From positions 9,358,938 to 9,422,937 of the forward strand of contig NZ_CP037423.1 in assembly GCF_007754155.1 (NCBI RefSeq): 64,000 bases of DNA, written 5' to 3'. Origin of the DNA: Stieleria neptunia. GTDB taxonomy: Bacteria > Planctomycetota > Planctomycetia > Pirellulales > Pirellulaceae. Below the pieces are notes generated by a model. The model worked only from the letters and a program-made list of their open reading frames with translations. It was not told the origin of the DNA and made no database searches. A program made the position numbers and the translations under genes. This document shows positions 55,272 to 64,000 of this stretch, piece by piece. Every line of letters begins with the position of its first letter. Position 1 is the stretch's first letter.

Positions 55272-57914
55272 ATGAATCGATCACGGCATGCCCGCTTGCT
55301 CCTCCCGGGCCCACGCGTCTTTCGCTTCGTCATGGCCGGTTTGCTGGCCGGCCCGCTTACCTCGATGGCTCGGCTGCCCGCCCAGCAGCCGCCGGCAGCA
55401 CAACCGCCTCTGGCGGAAACAGAACCGGAGACCGATCGGCAGCCGAGCTCGGTCGACACCCCAGAGCCGGAAGTCCGATTCGCGTTCACGGGTGTTCCCT
55501 GGCGGGAAGTGATTGACTGGATCGCCGAAGAAGCCAACCTGGCCCTGCACATCGATGGTGTTCCCGCCGGCAGCTTCACCTACAGCGACCCCTCTTCGTT
55601 CACACATCAGCAGGCGATCGATCGCATCAACCTGTTCCTGCTGCCACAGGGTTACACCCTGGTGCGAAGCGGAAATCTGCTCTCGGTGATCAACCTCAGC
55701 GACCCACGCAGTCTTCAACAGCTCGACGCGTTGGCCGAATTAATTCGCGCCGAGGAGTTGCCCGAACGAACCAACCATGACGTCGTCAAATGCCTGTTCC
55801 CGCTCGGCGCCCTTTCGGCCGAAGAGGCGGTGGAAGAACTGGGCGCGATCAAGTTGATGATGACACCGGCGGTTTTCAAAAAGACCAATCAGTTGATGGT
55901 CACCGACACGGTCGCCAAGCTGAAGAACGTCAAAGCCATCCTGGACTCCTTTGAACCCTCCAAGCTGGACAACGGCACGATCGTCAAAAGTTTTCCGCTG
56001 CAGTACGCCGAAGCGGAGGACGTCTTGTTGGTCGCCCGCCCCCACCTGGGGCTGGCCACCGGCGAAATGATCGGAATCGACGTCAGCCTGTCGGCGGATC
56101 TGGAAGGCAAGAACATCTTCGTGACCGGCATCGAAGACAAAGTCAAACTGATCGAAAAGCTGGTCGAATCGATCGACGTTCCGACGCCTTCGCTAACCGA
56201 TGGGGAGACGAATGCAAAGTTCCAAACGCATGTCGTCGCCGGCGGCAATGTCGACCTGGCCTATGACGTGTTGCAAACCCTGCTGGCCGGCAAGGATGTC
56301 CGCATCTCCAAGGATGACACCGCCGGAACCATCGTCGCGCTGGCGCCCCCATCGATTCAAGAAGAGATCGCGATGACGGTCGAGCAGATGGCCGCCGATG
56401 AAGCCCAATTCGAAGTCATCCAGCTCAAGTCCGTCGATCCCTACGTGGCAATCGCCCTGATCGAACAAATGCTCGACCTGACACTGGAATTCGACAGCGG
56501 CGATCGAAGAGACCGAGATCGGGATCGAGACGAAAAGCCCCTGCCGCCGCCAAAAATCGACGCCGACCCCGAAAACCGACGCCTGTTCGTTCGTGGCCGC
56601 CCCGCGCAGATCGCCGAAATCAAACAGATCGTCGAAGGCATCGATCAAAAGCAGAACGCGACGGCGTCCAACGAAAGCATTCGACTGCTCCCCCTGACCG
56701 GCGATCACGCCAAACAATCGCTGGTGCTGGCGGCCCGATTCTGGAGACTGCCCAACCCGATCGTGTTCTTTGAATCGGATGAATCGATGGACAGTGCGCG
56801 GCGGGAACGCGTGGCCTTCGATTCCGACGACCCATCAGCGGACCAGCGCGACGACTTTTTGGATGCCCTGGAAAGCAAAACGCCCGCCCAGTTCGTGTCG
56901 GTGTCCGACCGTGGTCGACTGCTGCAGACCCCATCACCGGACGTCACCAAGGCGGCGATCGAATGCCAACTGACGACGCGGGGTCTGTTGATCCAGTGCG
57001 ACGACATCGACGTTTTGAACCAGTTCCAAGATCACCTGGAAACCCTCGCCGGACCGGGTACATCCATCCCCGCCGAGCCGGTCGTGTTCTACCTCAAATT
57101 CACCCGCCCCGAAGATGCCATTCGGATGCTGGCCGAATTGCTCGATGGCGGCCAGGCCGTTGCCAGCAGCAGCGACACGCTGGTCAACGCATCGATCTCC
57201 TCCCCCAGCAGTTCCTTTCTGGGCAGCCTGGTCACCAACCGCGAAGGCACGATGACCTTGATCGCTGGGACCGCAACGGTGGTCGCGGATTCACGACTGA
57301 ATCGGTTGATCGTTCAAGGCACCGTGGACGATGTCGAGCTGATCGAAAACTACCTGCAAATCATCGAAAAAGACAGCAGCATCACCTCGATCGAAACCTA
57401 CGGCACGTCTCACATCATCGAGTTGGAAAACTCGAAAGCGGTGGAGGTCGAAGCGGCGATCCGGCAAGCATTCGCCGGACGGGTCGCAGCGGCCACCGGC
57501 GCACCCGGTGCCCCCGGCGGCGGTGCGTCACGAGCCGACGTGGCTCGCAATGAACAGCAGGAATCCGGCAAAGACAAAAAGTCCGATGGCAAAAACCAGG
57601 CCCCCAAACCCGCGGCACAACAGGCTCGCGACTTGGAGCCGAAGATGACTCTGGCCGTTCACGAGCCCAGCAATTCACTGATCGTGACCGCACCGGATCC
57701 GCTGTTCAAAGATGTCGAAGCGTTGGTCAAGACGATCGATGTCCGCGGCGAACAAATGATCCAGGTCATCACGCCGAGCAACAGCGAAGTGCTGGAAACC
57801 GTGCTGCAAGAGATTTTCTTGGGCCAGTCCGACGGCCGGTCCCGATCGAGTTCGCGAACGTCAACACGGACGACGTCTTCCCGCTCGCCCTACCCGGCCA
57901 ACGGTAAAAAATAA
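55272..57914 (+). CDS. Multi-N-domain secretin-like protein without an obvious beta-barrel
   Basis: 880 residues from ATG 55272. A signal-peptide-like start (FVMAGLLAGPLTSMARLPAQ) is followed by a Pro/Gln-rich linker, an STN-like domain (GVPWREVIDWIAEEANLALH) and at least six further NolW/secretin-N-type units, for example VKSFPLQYAEAEDVLLVARP, ADPENRRLFVRGRPAQIAEI and ADSRLNRLIVQGTVDDVELI. Near the end EPSNSLIVTAPDPLFKDVEA closes the last one, and the protein finishes in a Ser/Arg-rich tail. No C-terminal secretin barrel is visible. It might be a periplasmic scaffold or a partner that stacks on a separate channel. The next gene starts within the stop codon (TAATG). Confidence 0.82.
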   Translation: MNRSRHARLLLPGPRVFRFVMAGLLAGPLTSMARLPAQQPPAAQPPLAETEPETDRQPSSVDTPEPEVRFAFTGVPWREVIDWIAEEANLALHIDGVPAGSFTYSDPSSFTHQQAIDRINLFLLPQGYTLVRSGNLLSVINLSDPRSLQQLDALAELIRAEELPERTNHDVVKCLFPLGALSAEEAVEELGAIKLMMTPAVFKKTNQLMVTDTVAKLKNVKAILDSFEPSKLDNGTIVKSFPLQYAEAEDVLLVARPHLGLATGEMIGIDVSLSADLEGKNIFVTGIEDKVKLIEKLVESIDVPTPSLTDGETNAKFQTHVVAGGNVDLAYDVLQTLLAGKDVRISKDDTAGTIVALAPPSIQEEIAMTVEQMAADEAQFEVIQLKSVDPYVAIALIEQMLDLTLEFDSGDRRDRDRDRDEKPLPPPKIDADPENRRLFVRGRPAQIAEIKQIVEGIDQKQNATASNESIRLLPLTGDHAKQSLVLAARFWRLPNPIVFFESDESMDSARRERVAFDSDDPSADQRDDFLDALESKTPAQFVSVSDRGRLLQTPSPDVTKAAIECQLTTRGLLIQCDDIDVLNQFQDHLETLAGPGTSIPAEPVVFYLKFTRPEDAIRMLAELLDGGQAVASSSDTLVNASISSPSSSFLGSLVTNREGTMTLIAGTATVVADSRLNRLIVQGTVDDVELIENYLQIIEKDSSITSIETYGTSHIIELENSKAVEVEAAIRQAFAGRVAAATGAPGAPGGGASRADVARNEQQESGKDKKSDGKNQAPKPAAQQARDLEPKMTLAVHEPSNSLIVTAPDPLFKDVEALVKTIDVRGEQMIQVITPSNSEVLETVLQEIFLGQSDGRSRSSSRTSTRTTSSRSPYPANGKK

Positions 57915-59839
57915 TGCTTCGTCAACTTTTCCACTTAGGGTGCCGCGGAAACGCCGGTTCACGCCTGCTCGCGTGCACGGTGTGGTTGGCCGTGTCGATC
58001 GCCGCTCAAGGCCTCGCGACCACCACCGCACTCGCCCAATCCGGCCTTCGGGAATCCCTGGACCTGCTCGACCGCAACGAGAACGGGTACATCGATCCCG
58101 ACGAGATCACAACCCTCTCCAGGCCTTACCTGGAACGAATCGCCGAAGCCCGACGGATGTCCCTGGACCGTCCCAATCGAATCGAAAACTGGCAGGAAGC
58201 CGCTCGCATTTACCACGCGCTGAAAAATGGCGTTGCGGGCGAACGGGTCCGTGCCAGCGACGATCGGGCGGTCAAAAGCTTTCGGCCGCAAGACGAAGAT
58301 CCGGTGGTCCCCGAGTTCGGTCTGCCGCAAGTCAAGTATCCCTATCAACATCAGGACCTTGAAGAAGCCGACGAAACGCTGGACCGCTACGACCGCAACC
58401 GCGACGGTTACCTGAACCGTTACGAAGCCTCCCGCGCCCGCTGGACGCACCGCGATCCCTTCAGCATGGACCTGAACAACGACGATCAACTCAGCCGGCT
58501 CGAACTCGCCCAACGGTACGCGCGGCGGCGAATGTTGAGCAACGATTCCAGCGAGCTGATCCAACAACGGCGGCGCACCGGCAGCGGCGTTCGCCCCAGC
58601 GAAAAAGAAAGCAATGACGACCGTCGGCGACGTGAACGGTCCGAATGGTGGAGAACCGGCGGCGACCGCTTTTGGCTGACCGCTGCCGTGCTGGGACGCT
58701 TTGACGACAATCGCAACGGCCGGCTGGAGATGGAAGAGACGGTCGAACTCGGTATCCCCGCCGGCGCCGTCGACGCCGATCAAAACGGCGAACTGTCCCG
58801 CGACGAATTGTTCGCCTACTTCAGCAACCTGCAGGATCAAACCGGCGATCAAGTCGAAGGCCTGCCCGGATGGTTCTACGAATTAGATCTCAACCGCGAC
58901 AAACAGGTTGACCTGACCGAGTTCGCGACCGAATTGACCGACGCCCGGGTCGCGGAGTTTGTCGCGTTGGACACCAATCAAGACGGTTTGCTGGCAGCTC
59001 AGGAAGTGATGGCGTCCAAGTCGATGATGGGCGGCGTGTTCGAAAACACGGACGCCGAAATTTTGCCACCCAAGAAAACCATCGTTTCTGAAATCGACAT
59101 CACCGAAAACTTCCTGATCGCCGACCTGAACCTGCAACTGTCGCTGACGCACACCAACGTTTCCAGCCTGGACGGCTACCTGACGGGGCCCGACGGGACG
59201 CGGATCGAATTGTTCACCGAAATCGGCGGACGCGACGATCACTTCGATCGTACCGTCTTCGACGACCAGGCATCGACGCCGATCGTCAAGGCCCGCCCGC
59301 CCTTCGAAGGCTCCTTCCAACCGGAAGGCTTGACCAAACGACAGCCTAGCCTGAACGCCTTCAACGGCAAGACGATTCACGGCGTTTGGCAGCTGACCAT
59401 CCGCTGTTCCCGTAGCGATCGCTTCGGCATGTTGCACCGCTGGTCGCTGATCGCACGCCCGGACGAAGAATCACTGCTCAATCGTCCCGAACTGCCCGAT
59501 GCGAGCCCCACGTCCCTGACCGGCGAAGCGTCCGATCCGGATCTCACGTCATCGGCGTCAGCGTTCCAGACGGATTCGCAAACAACCGCCTCCTCCGCCT
59601 CCGAATTCTCCAAACAGGGCTTTTCGATCGGCAAGGAGTTTGGAAAGAAAGCCGACGCCGATTTCTGGACGCCCGAGCGGAAAGCCGAGTACGCCCAAAA
59701 GCTCCGCAAGCCGTCGTCGGAGGAGTGGCAAACGATGAGCGAGGAGGATAAACGCAAGTTCATGGCCACCCGTACCGAAGCGATCAAACAATACAAGGAC
59801 GCACTCAACCAGCGGAGCGGCGCAGCGAAAGATCGCTAA
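57914..59839 (+). CDS. Exported EF-hand protein with P-domain-like C-terminal region
   Basis: 641 residues. The signal peptide (LLACTVWLAVSIAAQGLA) is followed by at least seven EF-hand-like loops: DRNENGYIDPDE, DRNRDGYLNRYE, DLNNDDQLSRLE, DDNRNGRLEMEE, DADQNGELSRDE, DLNRDKQVDLTE and DTNQDGLLAAQE. Then comes a P/Homo-B-like domain (IADLNLQLSLTHTNVSSLDG, HGVWQLTIRCSRSDRFGMLH) of the kind seen after proprotein convertases, here with no protease. The C-terminus is a Lys/Glu-rich helix. It is translationally coupled to the secretin-like gene, so the two may act together at the outer membrane with calcium. Confidence 0.85.
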   Translation: MLRQLFHLGCRGNAGSRLLACTVWLAVSIAAQGLATTTALAQSGLRESLDLLDRNENGYIDPDEITTLSRPYLERIAEARRMSLDRPNRIENWQEAARIYHALKNGVAGERVRASDDRAVKSFRPQDEDPVVPEFGLPQVKYPYQHQDLEEADETLDRYDRNRDGYLNRYEASRARWTHRDPFSMDLNNDDQLSRLELAQRYARRRMLSNDSSELIQQRRRTGSGVRPSEKESNDDRRRRERSEWWRTGGDRFWLTAAVLGRFDDNRNGRLEMEETVELGIPAGAVDADQNGELSRDELFAYFSNLQDQTGDQVEGLPGWFYELDLNRDKQVDLTEFATELTDARVAEFVALDTNQDGLLAAQEVMASKSMMGGVFENTDAEILPPKKTIVSEIDITENFLIADLNLQLSLTHTNVSSLDGYLTGPDGTRIELFTEIGGRDDHFDRTVFDDQASTPIVKARPPFEGSFQPEGLTKRQPSLNAFNGKTIHGVWQLTIRCSRSDRFGMLHRWSLIARPDEESLLNRPELPDASPTSLTGEASDPDLTSSASAFQTDSQTTASSASEFSKQGFSIGKEFGKKADADFWTPERKAEYAQKLRKPSSEEWQTMSEEDKRKFMATRTEAIKQYKDALNQRSGAAKDR

Positions 59840-59865
59840 CCCCAGCGGGCAACGCTGTTGATTGA

Positions 59866-59954
59866 GTGAGCCGCGACGCGTAAGCGGCCGGGCATTTCGG
59901 CGCCCGCCCGAGGCCTGACGGCCAGCGGCTCACCATTGACTCCGCAGATCCCGA
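59866..59954. repeat. Dispersed repeat, family B copy 2
   Basis: Reverse complement of the core at 7420-7507, including gtgagccgcgacgcgtaagc and gagccgctggcc blocks, with a slightly different centre. It lies just after the EF-hand gene. Together with the tandem repeat at 59995-60056 it fills most of the 382-bp gap before xylA (59840-60221), which has no gene. Confidence 0.85.
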
Positions 59955-59994
59955 TTCGATCGACATGCTGGTCAGCGACCGGCACGTGTTGCCT

Positions 59995-60056
59995 CCGCCA
60001 CTGGCTCACGCCACGTGCTGACATCCGCCACCCCACTGGCTCACGCCGCGTGCTAA
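59995..60056. repeat. Short tandem repeat of about 32 bp
   Basis: The block ccactggctcacgccacgtg occurs at about 59998 and again, with one change, at about 60034 (ccactggctcacgccgcgtg), each followed by gct. It looks like a partial tandem duplication within the same repeat cluster as family B copy 2. Confidence 0.65.
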
Positions 60057-60221
60057 AATGCCGGCCTGGATTGAGATCCTTTCCCGACCGGTTGAGCCTG
60101 TGCACCAACTTCCCGGCTTATCGGCTTGTTTGCAGGCGTCAAGGTTCCAAAACTGGGCGTTTCTTATTCCCGATCGTTCCCTGACGATTCTTTCCTAACA
60201 CCCCACTTCCCCCTCAACGTC

Positions 60222-61541
60222 ATGCCAGCGTTTCCCGACATCTCGACCGTCCAATACGAAGGCCCCCAGAGCGACAACCCTCTCGCGTTTCGTTGGTACA
60301 ACCCCGAAGAAGTCGTCGAAGGCAAGACGATGAAGGACCACTTCCGGTTCTCGATCGTTTACTGGCACACGTTCCGGGGCACCGGCAGCGACCCGTTCGG
60401 CCCCGGCACCGCAGTCCGTCCCTGGGACGACGGCACCGAGTCGGTCGAAAACGCTCAGAACCGGGCGCGGGTGGCATTCGAATTGTTCGAGAAACTGCAG
60501 GCCCCCTACTATGCATTTCACGACCGCGATGTCGCCCCCGAAGGCGCCTCGCTGTCGGAGACCAATGCGAACTTTGATGCGGTCGCCGATGTGCTCGAGG
60601 AAGAGCAGCAACGCAGCGGCGTGAAGTTGCTGTGGGGCACCGCGAACATGTTTTCCAATCCCCGCTTCATGCACGGTGCGGCGACGACCTGCAACGCCGA
60701 CGTGTTCGCCTACGCCGCGGCCCAAGTCAAGAAAGCGATGGACGTCACCCATCGACTCGGTGGCGAAAACTACGTGTTCTGGGGCGGGCGCGAAGGTTAC
60801 CAAAACCTTTACAACACCGACATGAAGCGCGAACTGGACCATCTGGCCAAGTTCTTTCACATGGCCGTCGACTACGCCAAAGAAATCGGCTTCACGGGAC
60901 AATTCCTGATCGAGCCGAAACCGAAAGAGCCGACCAAGCATCAATACGACAGCGATGCGGCCGCCTGCATGAACTTCCTGCGGGCCTATGACCTGACCGA
61001 CCACTTCAAGCTGAACCTGGAAACCAACCACGCGACGCTGGCCGGCCACACGATGATGCACGAAATCGATTACACCGGCGCCCAAGGCGCATTGGGCAGC
61101 ATCGATGCAAACACCGGCGACCTGCTACTCGGCTGGGACACCGACCAGTTCGCCACCGATTACTACCTGACGACCCAGATGATGTACTACATCCTCAAAC
61201 ACGGCGGGCTCGGTAGCGGCGGCGTGAACTTTGACGCCAAAGTCCGTCGCGAATCGTTCGAACCGATCGATCTGTTCTACGCCCACGTCGGCTCCATGGA
61301 CGCCTACGCCAAGGGGCTCAAGATCGCCGCGGCCATCCGCGCCGACAATGCACTGGAAGGATTCATCAGCGAGCGTTACAGCAGTTTCGACAGCGGGATC
61401 GGGGCCAAGATCGAAGCCGGCGAAGTCTCCTTCGCCGACCTGGAAGCCTACATGCTGGAAAAAGGCGACGCCGCGCCGAACGTCAGTGGACGCCAAGAAT
61501 TGCTCGAAAGCGTCGTCAACCGCTACATCGATCGCGTCTAG
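60222..61541 (+). CDS. xylA: Xylose isomerase (class II)
   Basis: 439 residues from ATG 60222 ([15 protein letters not shown]), the family start. It interconverts D-xylose and D-xylulose, and often glucose and fructose, with two divalent metals. Catalytic and metal residues are in place: [10 protein letters not shown] (His and Asp), [43 protein letters not shown] and NFDAKVRR. Length and the N-terminal 40 residues fit class II. The facing ROK kinase might work on its product. Confidence 0.97.
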   Translation: MPAFPDISTVQYEGPQSDNPLAFRWYNPEEVVEGKTMKDHFRFSIVYWHTFRGTGSDPFGPGTAVRPWDDGTESVENAQNRARVAFELFEKLQAPYYAFHDRDVAPEGASLSETNANFDAVADVLEEEQQRSGVKLLWGTANMFSNPRFMHGAATTCNADVFAYAAAQVKKAMDVTHRLGGENYVFWGGREGYQNLYNTDMKRELDHLAKFFHMAVDYAKEIGFTGQFLIEPKPKEPTKHQYDSDAAACMNFLRAYDLTDHFKLNLETNHATLAGHTMMHEIDYTGAQGALGSIDANTGDLLLGWDTDQFATDYYLTTQMMYYILKHGGLGSGGVNFDAKVRRESFEPIDLFYAHVGSMDAYAKGLKIAAAIRADNALEGFISERYSSFDSGIGAKIEAGEVSFADLEAYMLEKGDAAPNVSGRQELLESVVNRYIDRV

Positions 61542-61542
61542 G

Positions 61543-61639
61543 TTTGAGAGTTTTAGGTTTGAGAGTTTCAGGTTCCAACCTTAGCTGGAACTCGGGTATT
61601 GAACCTGCGTTTCAAAACTTGAAACTTGAAACTTGAAAC
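61543..61639. repeat. Short tandem repeats between convergent genes
   Basis: The xylA side carries aggtttgagagtttt and aggtttgagagtttc in tandem (61549-61584 region). The other side carries acttgaaacttgaaacttg, three 7-8 bp units. The two sides are imperfect complements, so the 97-bp gap may fold and serve as a bidirectional terminator for xylA and the ROK kinase. Confidence 0.55.
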
Positions 61640-62620
61640 CTATTCCCCAACCTTCCGCCGAGCCCAGGCGGCGGCGCCTTTCACTCCGGCGTCGTCGCCC
61701 AGTTTTGCGGCGACGACTTTGAAGCGGTCCTTGTAGACGCTCATCACGCTCTTGCGCGCCGTCTTGGCGACCGTGCCGACGATCAGCTCTTCCATCGCCT
61801 CGACCATTCCCCCACCGAGCACGATGGTGTCGGGGCAGAGCAGATGGATGATGTTGACGACGGAGATGCCGATCGACTCGGACGCCTCTTCGACCAGCCG
61901 CCGGACGACCTTGTCACCCGATTCGATGGCGTCGGCTAACGCGCCGCTGCGGATATCGGACAGATCGGTGCCCACGTTTTTGGCCAGGGCCGGCGCGTCG
62001 CCGCGGAACGCCGCCTTGGCCGCTTCGGCGGCGATCGACAATCGACTCGCCTCGGCTTCCAACGTCCCCGGCAATTCGTAGCCGCTGCTGCGGGTGCCGC
62101 TGCTGATCCGCGTGTGACCGATCTCCATGCAGCTAACCCCCGCGCCCTGCAAGATCGTACCCTCGTACACGCACGCGCCGCCGACGCCGGTGCCGGGAAA
62201 AATCCCCACGGCACAACGTGACCCGGTCGCGGCCCCAAACTGATACTCGCCGTACAAGCCGGCATCGACATCGTTGAGCACGACCACGGGACAATCAAAC
62301 TTCTTGTGCAGGAACTGCTCAATGTCGACGTCGTCCCAGCCCAAGTTGGGTGTCGTCAGAATCCGGCCCTTGTCCAGATCAATCGGCCCGGGACACCCGA
62401 TCCCGATCCCCCGAATCCGCTTGCCATTTAAATCGTTTTCATCGATCAAACGCTCGATCGTCGATCCGATCCGGGCGATGCCGCTATCGCTGCCGTCACG
62501 ACCTCGCGTTTTGCGGCGGCGGCGGCCCAACGCATTCCACCCGTCGTCGTAGGCGATCGCCAGCATTTTGGTGCCGCCAAGGTCAAATCCGATCCAGATG
62601 TCGTTTGATTTCTCTGCCAT
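61640..62620 (-). CDS. ROK family sugar kinase
   Basis: 326 residues. ATP and sugar sites: IGFDLGGTKMLAIAYD (phosphate 1), GIGIGCPGPIDLDKG, VVVLNDVDAGLYGEY (catalytic Asp in ND), GIFPGTGVGGACVYEG (phosphate 2), CMEIGHTRI (the EIGH sugar-binding motif) and TIVLGGGMVEAM. The zinc motif CxCGxxGC that follows EIGH in most ROK kinases is missing: the stretch reads SSGTRSSGYELPGTLEAEAS with no Cys. The likely substrate is glucose, fructose or a related hexose. Convergent with xylA and divergent from the sigma factor. Confidence 0.92.
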   Translation of the reverse strand: MAEKSNDIWIGFDLGGTKMLAIAYDDGWNALGRRRRKTRGRDGSDSGIARIGSTIERLIDENDLNGKRIRGIGIGCPGPIDLDKGRILTTPNLGWDDVDIEQFLHKKFDCPVVVLNDVDAGLYGEYQFGAATGSRCAVGIFPGTGVGGACVYEGTILQGAGVSCMEIGHTRISSGTRSSGYELPGTLEAEASRLSIAAEAAKAAFRGDAPALAKNVGTDLSDIRSGALADAIESGDKVVRRLVEEASESIGISVVNIIHLLCPDTIVLGGGMVEAMEELIVGTVAKTARKSVMSVYKDRFKVVAAKLGDDAGVKGAAAWARRKVGE

Positions 62621-62820
62621 GATCTCTCCAGCATGTCTCTCTACGTTCGGCTAAGCTACATCTTCCCACCACGCAACGGATCGCGTTAGTAGGGCGAGCG
62701 AATTTTCTTTCCGGCATCGACCGATTTGGTGCGAATTCGCCGAGAAAAAATCAAAATCCTGTCGAATCCATGAAATAAATCGACAGCGGTGCGCAATGAA
62801 AGTCGCGGCAAGCGCAGAAC

Positions 62821-63420
62821 ATGAGCAACCTTCCCGCCGACGATGGCGCCCCCTCCCCCGAACCCGCGCCCGACGCATCGGGCGGCCCGCAGCCCGGTGA
62901 CGGTGCGACCGAGGGGGGGAATCAAAACGTCTGGCGTGAGGTGTTCAGGGAAGCCGAATCGGGGTTGCGACGCTTCCTCGCCGGAAAGCTGCCGCAAGCG
63001 GCCGACGTCGAAGACTGCCTGCAGTCTGTGATGGTCGCGATGCTCAGCAACGAATCCAAGATCCCCCACGCGGCCCGACGAGCTTGGTTGTATCGGGTGG
63101 CCGCCAACGAAGCCGCCCGGTGGTGGCGAAACAAATCGACGACCGACCGAGTGCTGGAAAAGCACGCCCATGCGAGCTTTCGCATCGACACCGAACCCCC
63201 ATCCGATCTTGAGACCCAAGAGACCCTGCGACACGTTCATCAAGCGATCGAAAAACTACCCCAACACACTCAGCAAGTGATCCGTTTGCGGCTTGCCGAA
63301 GGCATGACCTTTCAAGCCATCGCCGATCGACTCGACCAACCCCTGGGAACCGTCCTGACACGCATGCGTCGCGCGATGCAGCACTTGCGAAACGAACTTG
63401 ATGACGATGCCGCCCGTTGA
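62821..63420 (+). CDS. ECF-type RNA polymerase sigma factor
   Basis: 199 residues. A Pro/Gly-rich N-terminal 35 residues precedes region 2 (VFREAESGLRRFLAGKLPQA, DVEDCLQSVMVAMLS, RAWLYRVAANEAARWWRNKS) and region 4 (HQAIEKLPQHTQQVIRLRLA, AEGMTFQAIADRLDQPLGTV). It transcribes toward a membrane protein gene 68 bp downstream that is probably its regulator. Confidence 0.92.
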   Translation: MSNLPADDGAPSPEPAPDASGGPQPGDGATEGGNQNVWREVFREAESGLRRFLAGKLPQAADVEDCLQSVMVAMLSNESKIPHAARRAWLYRVAANEAARWWRNKSTTDRVLEKHAHASFRIDTEPPSDLETQETLRHVHQAIEKLPQHTQQVIRLRLAEGMTFQAIADRLDQPLGTVLTRMRRAMQHLRNELDDDAAR

Positions 63421-63488
63421 TTCCAACCGTTCCATTGACCACGCAGTTCCCTTGACCCTCGCAGCCCTGACTTCAAAGGGCATCCCCC

Positions 63489-64000
63489 ATGACATCCGAC
63501 ACTGCCCCCTCCCCGCATGATCCCCTGCTGCGTCAACGCTGCGCGGATTACCTGTTGGGTGAGATGACGCCGCAACAAGCCGCCCGCTTCGAATCCGAAT
63601 TGGATTCCCCCGCCGTCGCCCAAGCCCTGATCCGAGAAAGCGAACTCCTGTGCCGCATCGCCCACGCTCAAGTCGATGCAACCGGGGACACGACGAGCGA
63701 CATCGTCGGCCCTGCCCCACGATCGCTTCCACTTCCCTCCCCCGCCACTGCACACGGGACCGCGACACTGCAACGAATCACCATCGTGATCGCGGCGTTG
63801 GCGGCAACCGTTTTGGTGATTTCCCTCGCTTCGATGCATCTCCGCGGAAATCAAATCAATCGCAGTGCGACGGCGTTGAATCTGGAACCGGCATCGCCCA
63901 CCACTTCGTTCGAGTTTGAACTGGCCAAAACCTGGGTCCAGCCGGCCGTCGACTGGGACACGGCCGGTTGGTCAGCCGACGTGGAGGCATCATCGGATCC
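63489..64000 (+). CDS. Probable membrane anti-sigma factor, truncated by the window end
   Basis: 170 codons from ATG 63489 are visible and the frame stays open to the edge. The N-terminal part (CADYLLGEMTPQQAARFESE) has the look of a putative anti-sigma or zinc-finger-like domain without a clear HxxxCxxC site. A membrane helix (ITIVIAALAATVLVISLASM, about 97-116) is followed by a periplasmic part. Position right after an ECF sigma factor supports the role. Confidence 0.8.
   Translation, partial: MTSDTAPSPHDPLLRQRCADYLLGEMTPQQAARFESELDSPAVAQALIRESELLCRIAHAQVDATGDTTSDIVGPAPRSLPLPSPATAHGTATLQRITIVIAALAATVLVISLASMHLRGNQINRSATALNLEPASPTTSFEFELAKTWVQPAVDWDTAGWSADVEASSD

Overview
The window reads as chromosomal DNA of a planctomycete, most likely a Pirellulaceae member (Rhodopirellula or Stieleria type). 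The evidence is high GC coding DNA with strong third-position bias, a DUF1559 prepilin, very large secreted proteins that begin with an Arg-rich stretch and a LExRxLLAG-like motif (the LEPR-XLL type of N-terminus), GEVED and dockerin modules, ECF sigma factors and many short palindromic intergenic repeats. I see no rRNA, tRNA, CRISPR array, phage or transposase gene. The genus is an inference.

Layout. 1-1506 is the 3' part of a Pro/Ala-rich protein. 1648-7175 is a five-gene minus-strand block. Read in transcription order it holds a four-helix membrane protein, a CHAT-like protease/transglutaminase-like fusion, an alpha/beta hydrolase, an ECF sigma factor and a small membrane protein. The first three form the best candidate for an undescribed system here: peptidase-like plus lipase/esterase-like enzymes next to a membrane protein, as in conflict or cell-suicide modules. 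7583-12324 is housekeeping: glycyl-tRNA synthetase, an acetyl-CoA hydrolase/CoA-transferase and a TPR lipoprotein.

12790-36086 holds three secreted or surface proteins in a row: a 5247-residue giant, an 868-residue zinc metalloprotease and a 1438-residue cadherin-like repeat protein. All three carry dockerin-type calcium repeats. The giant contains what looks like a metzincin zinc-site segment with every ligand replaced. 36212-43876 holds smaller genes: a galactose-binding-like domain protein, a secreted VWA protein, an unknown three-gene operon, a YheT-type hydrolase, ThpR and a Uma2 nuclease-fold protein. 43995-45995 is a secreted metallophosphoesterase with a LamG domain.

46257-51621 is a tightly overlapping seven-gene cluster: three tandem GspF-like inner-membrane proteins, two pseudopilins, a GspK/PilX-like short protein and a DUF1559 prepilin. 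It has no ATPase or secretin of its own. 51618-55043 has a phosphotransferase overlapping pyk, then a short-chain dehydrogenase. 55272-59839 is a translationally coupled pair: a string of secretin N-domains without a visible beta-barrel, then an EF-hand protein with a P-domain-like region. 60222-62620 is xylA facing a ROK sugar kinase. 62821 to the end is an ECF sigma factor followed by a probable membrane anti-sigma factor cut by the window edge.

Several dispersed repeat families lie between genes: a 91-bp palindromic element (two copies), an about 88-bp element (two copies in opposite orientation), a cattttttgacc family, a 93-bp bulged palindrome, and a 13-16 bp minisatellite next to the VWA gene.
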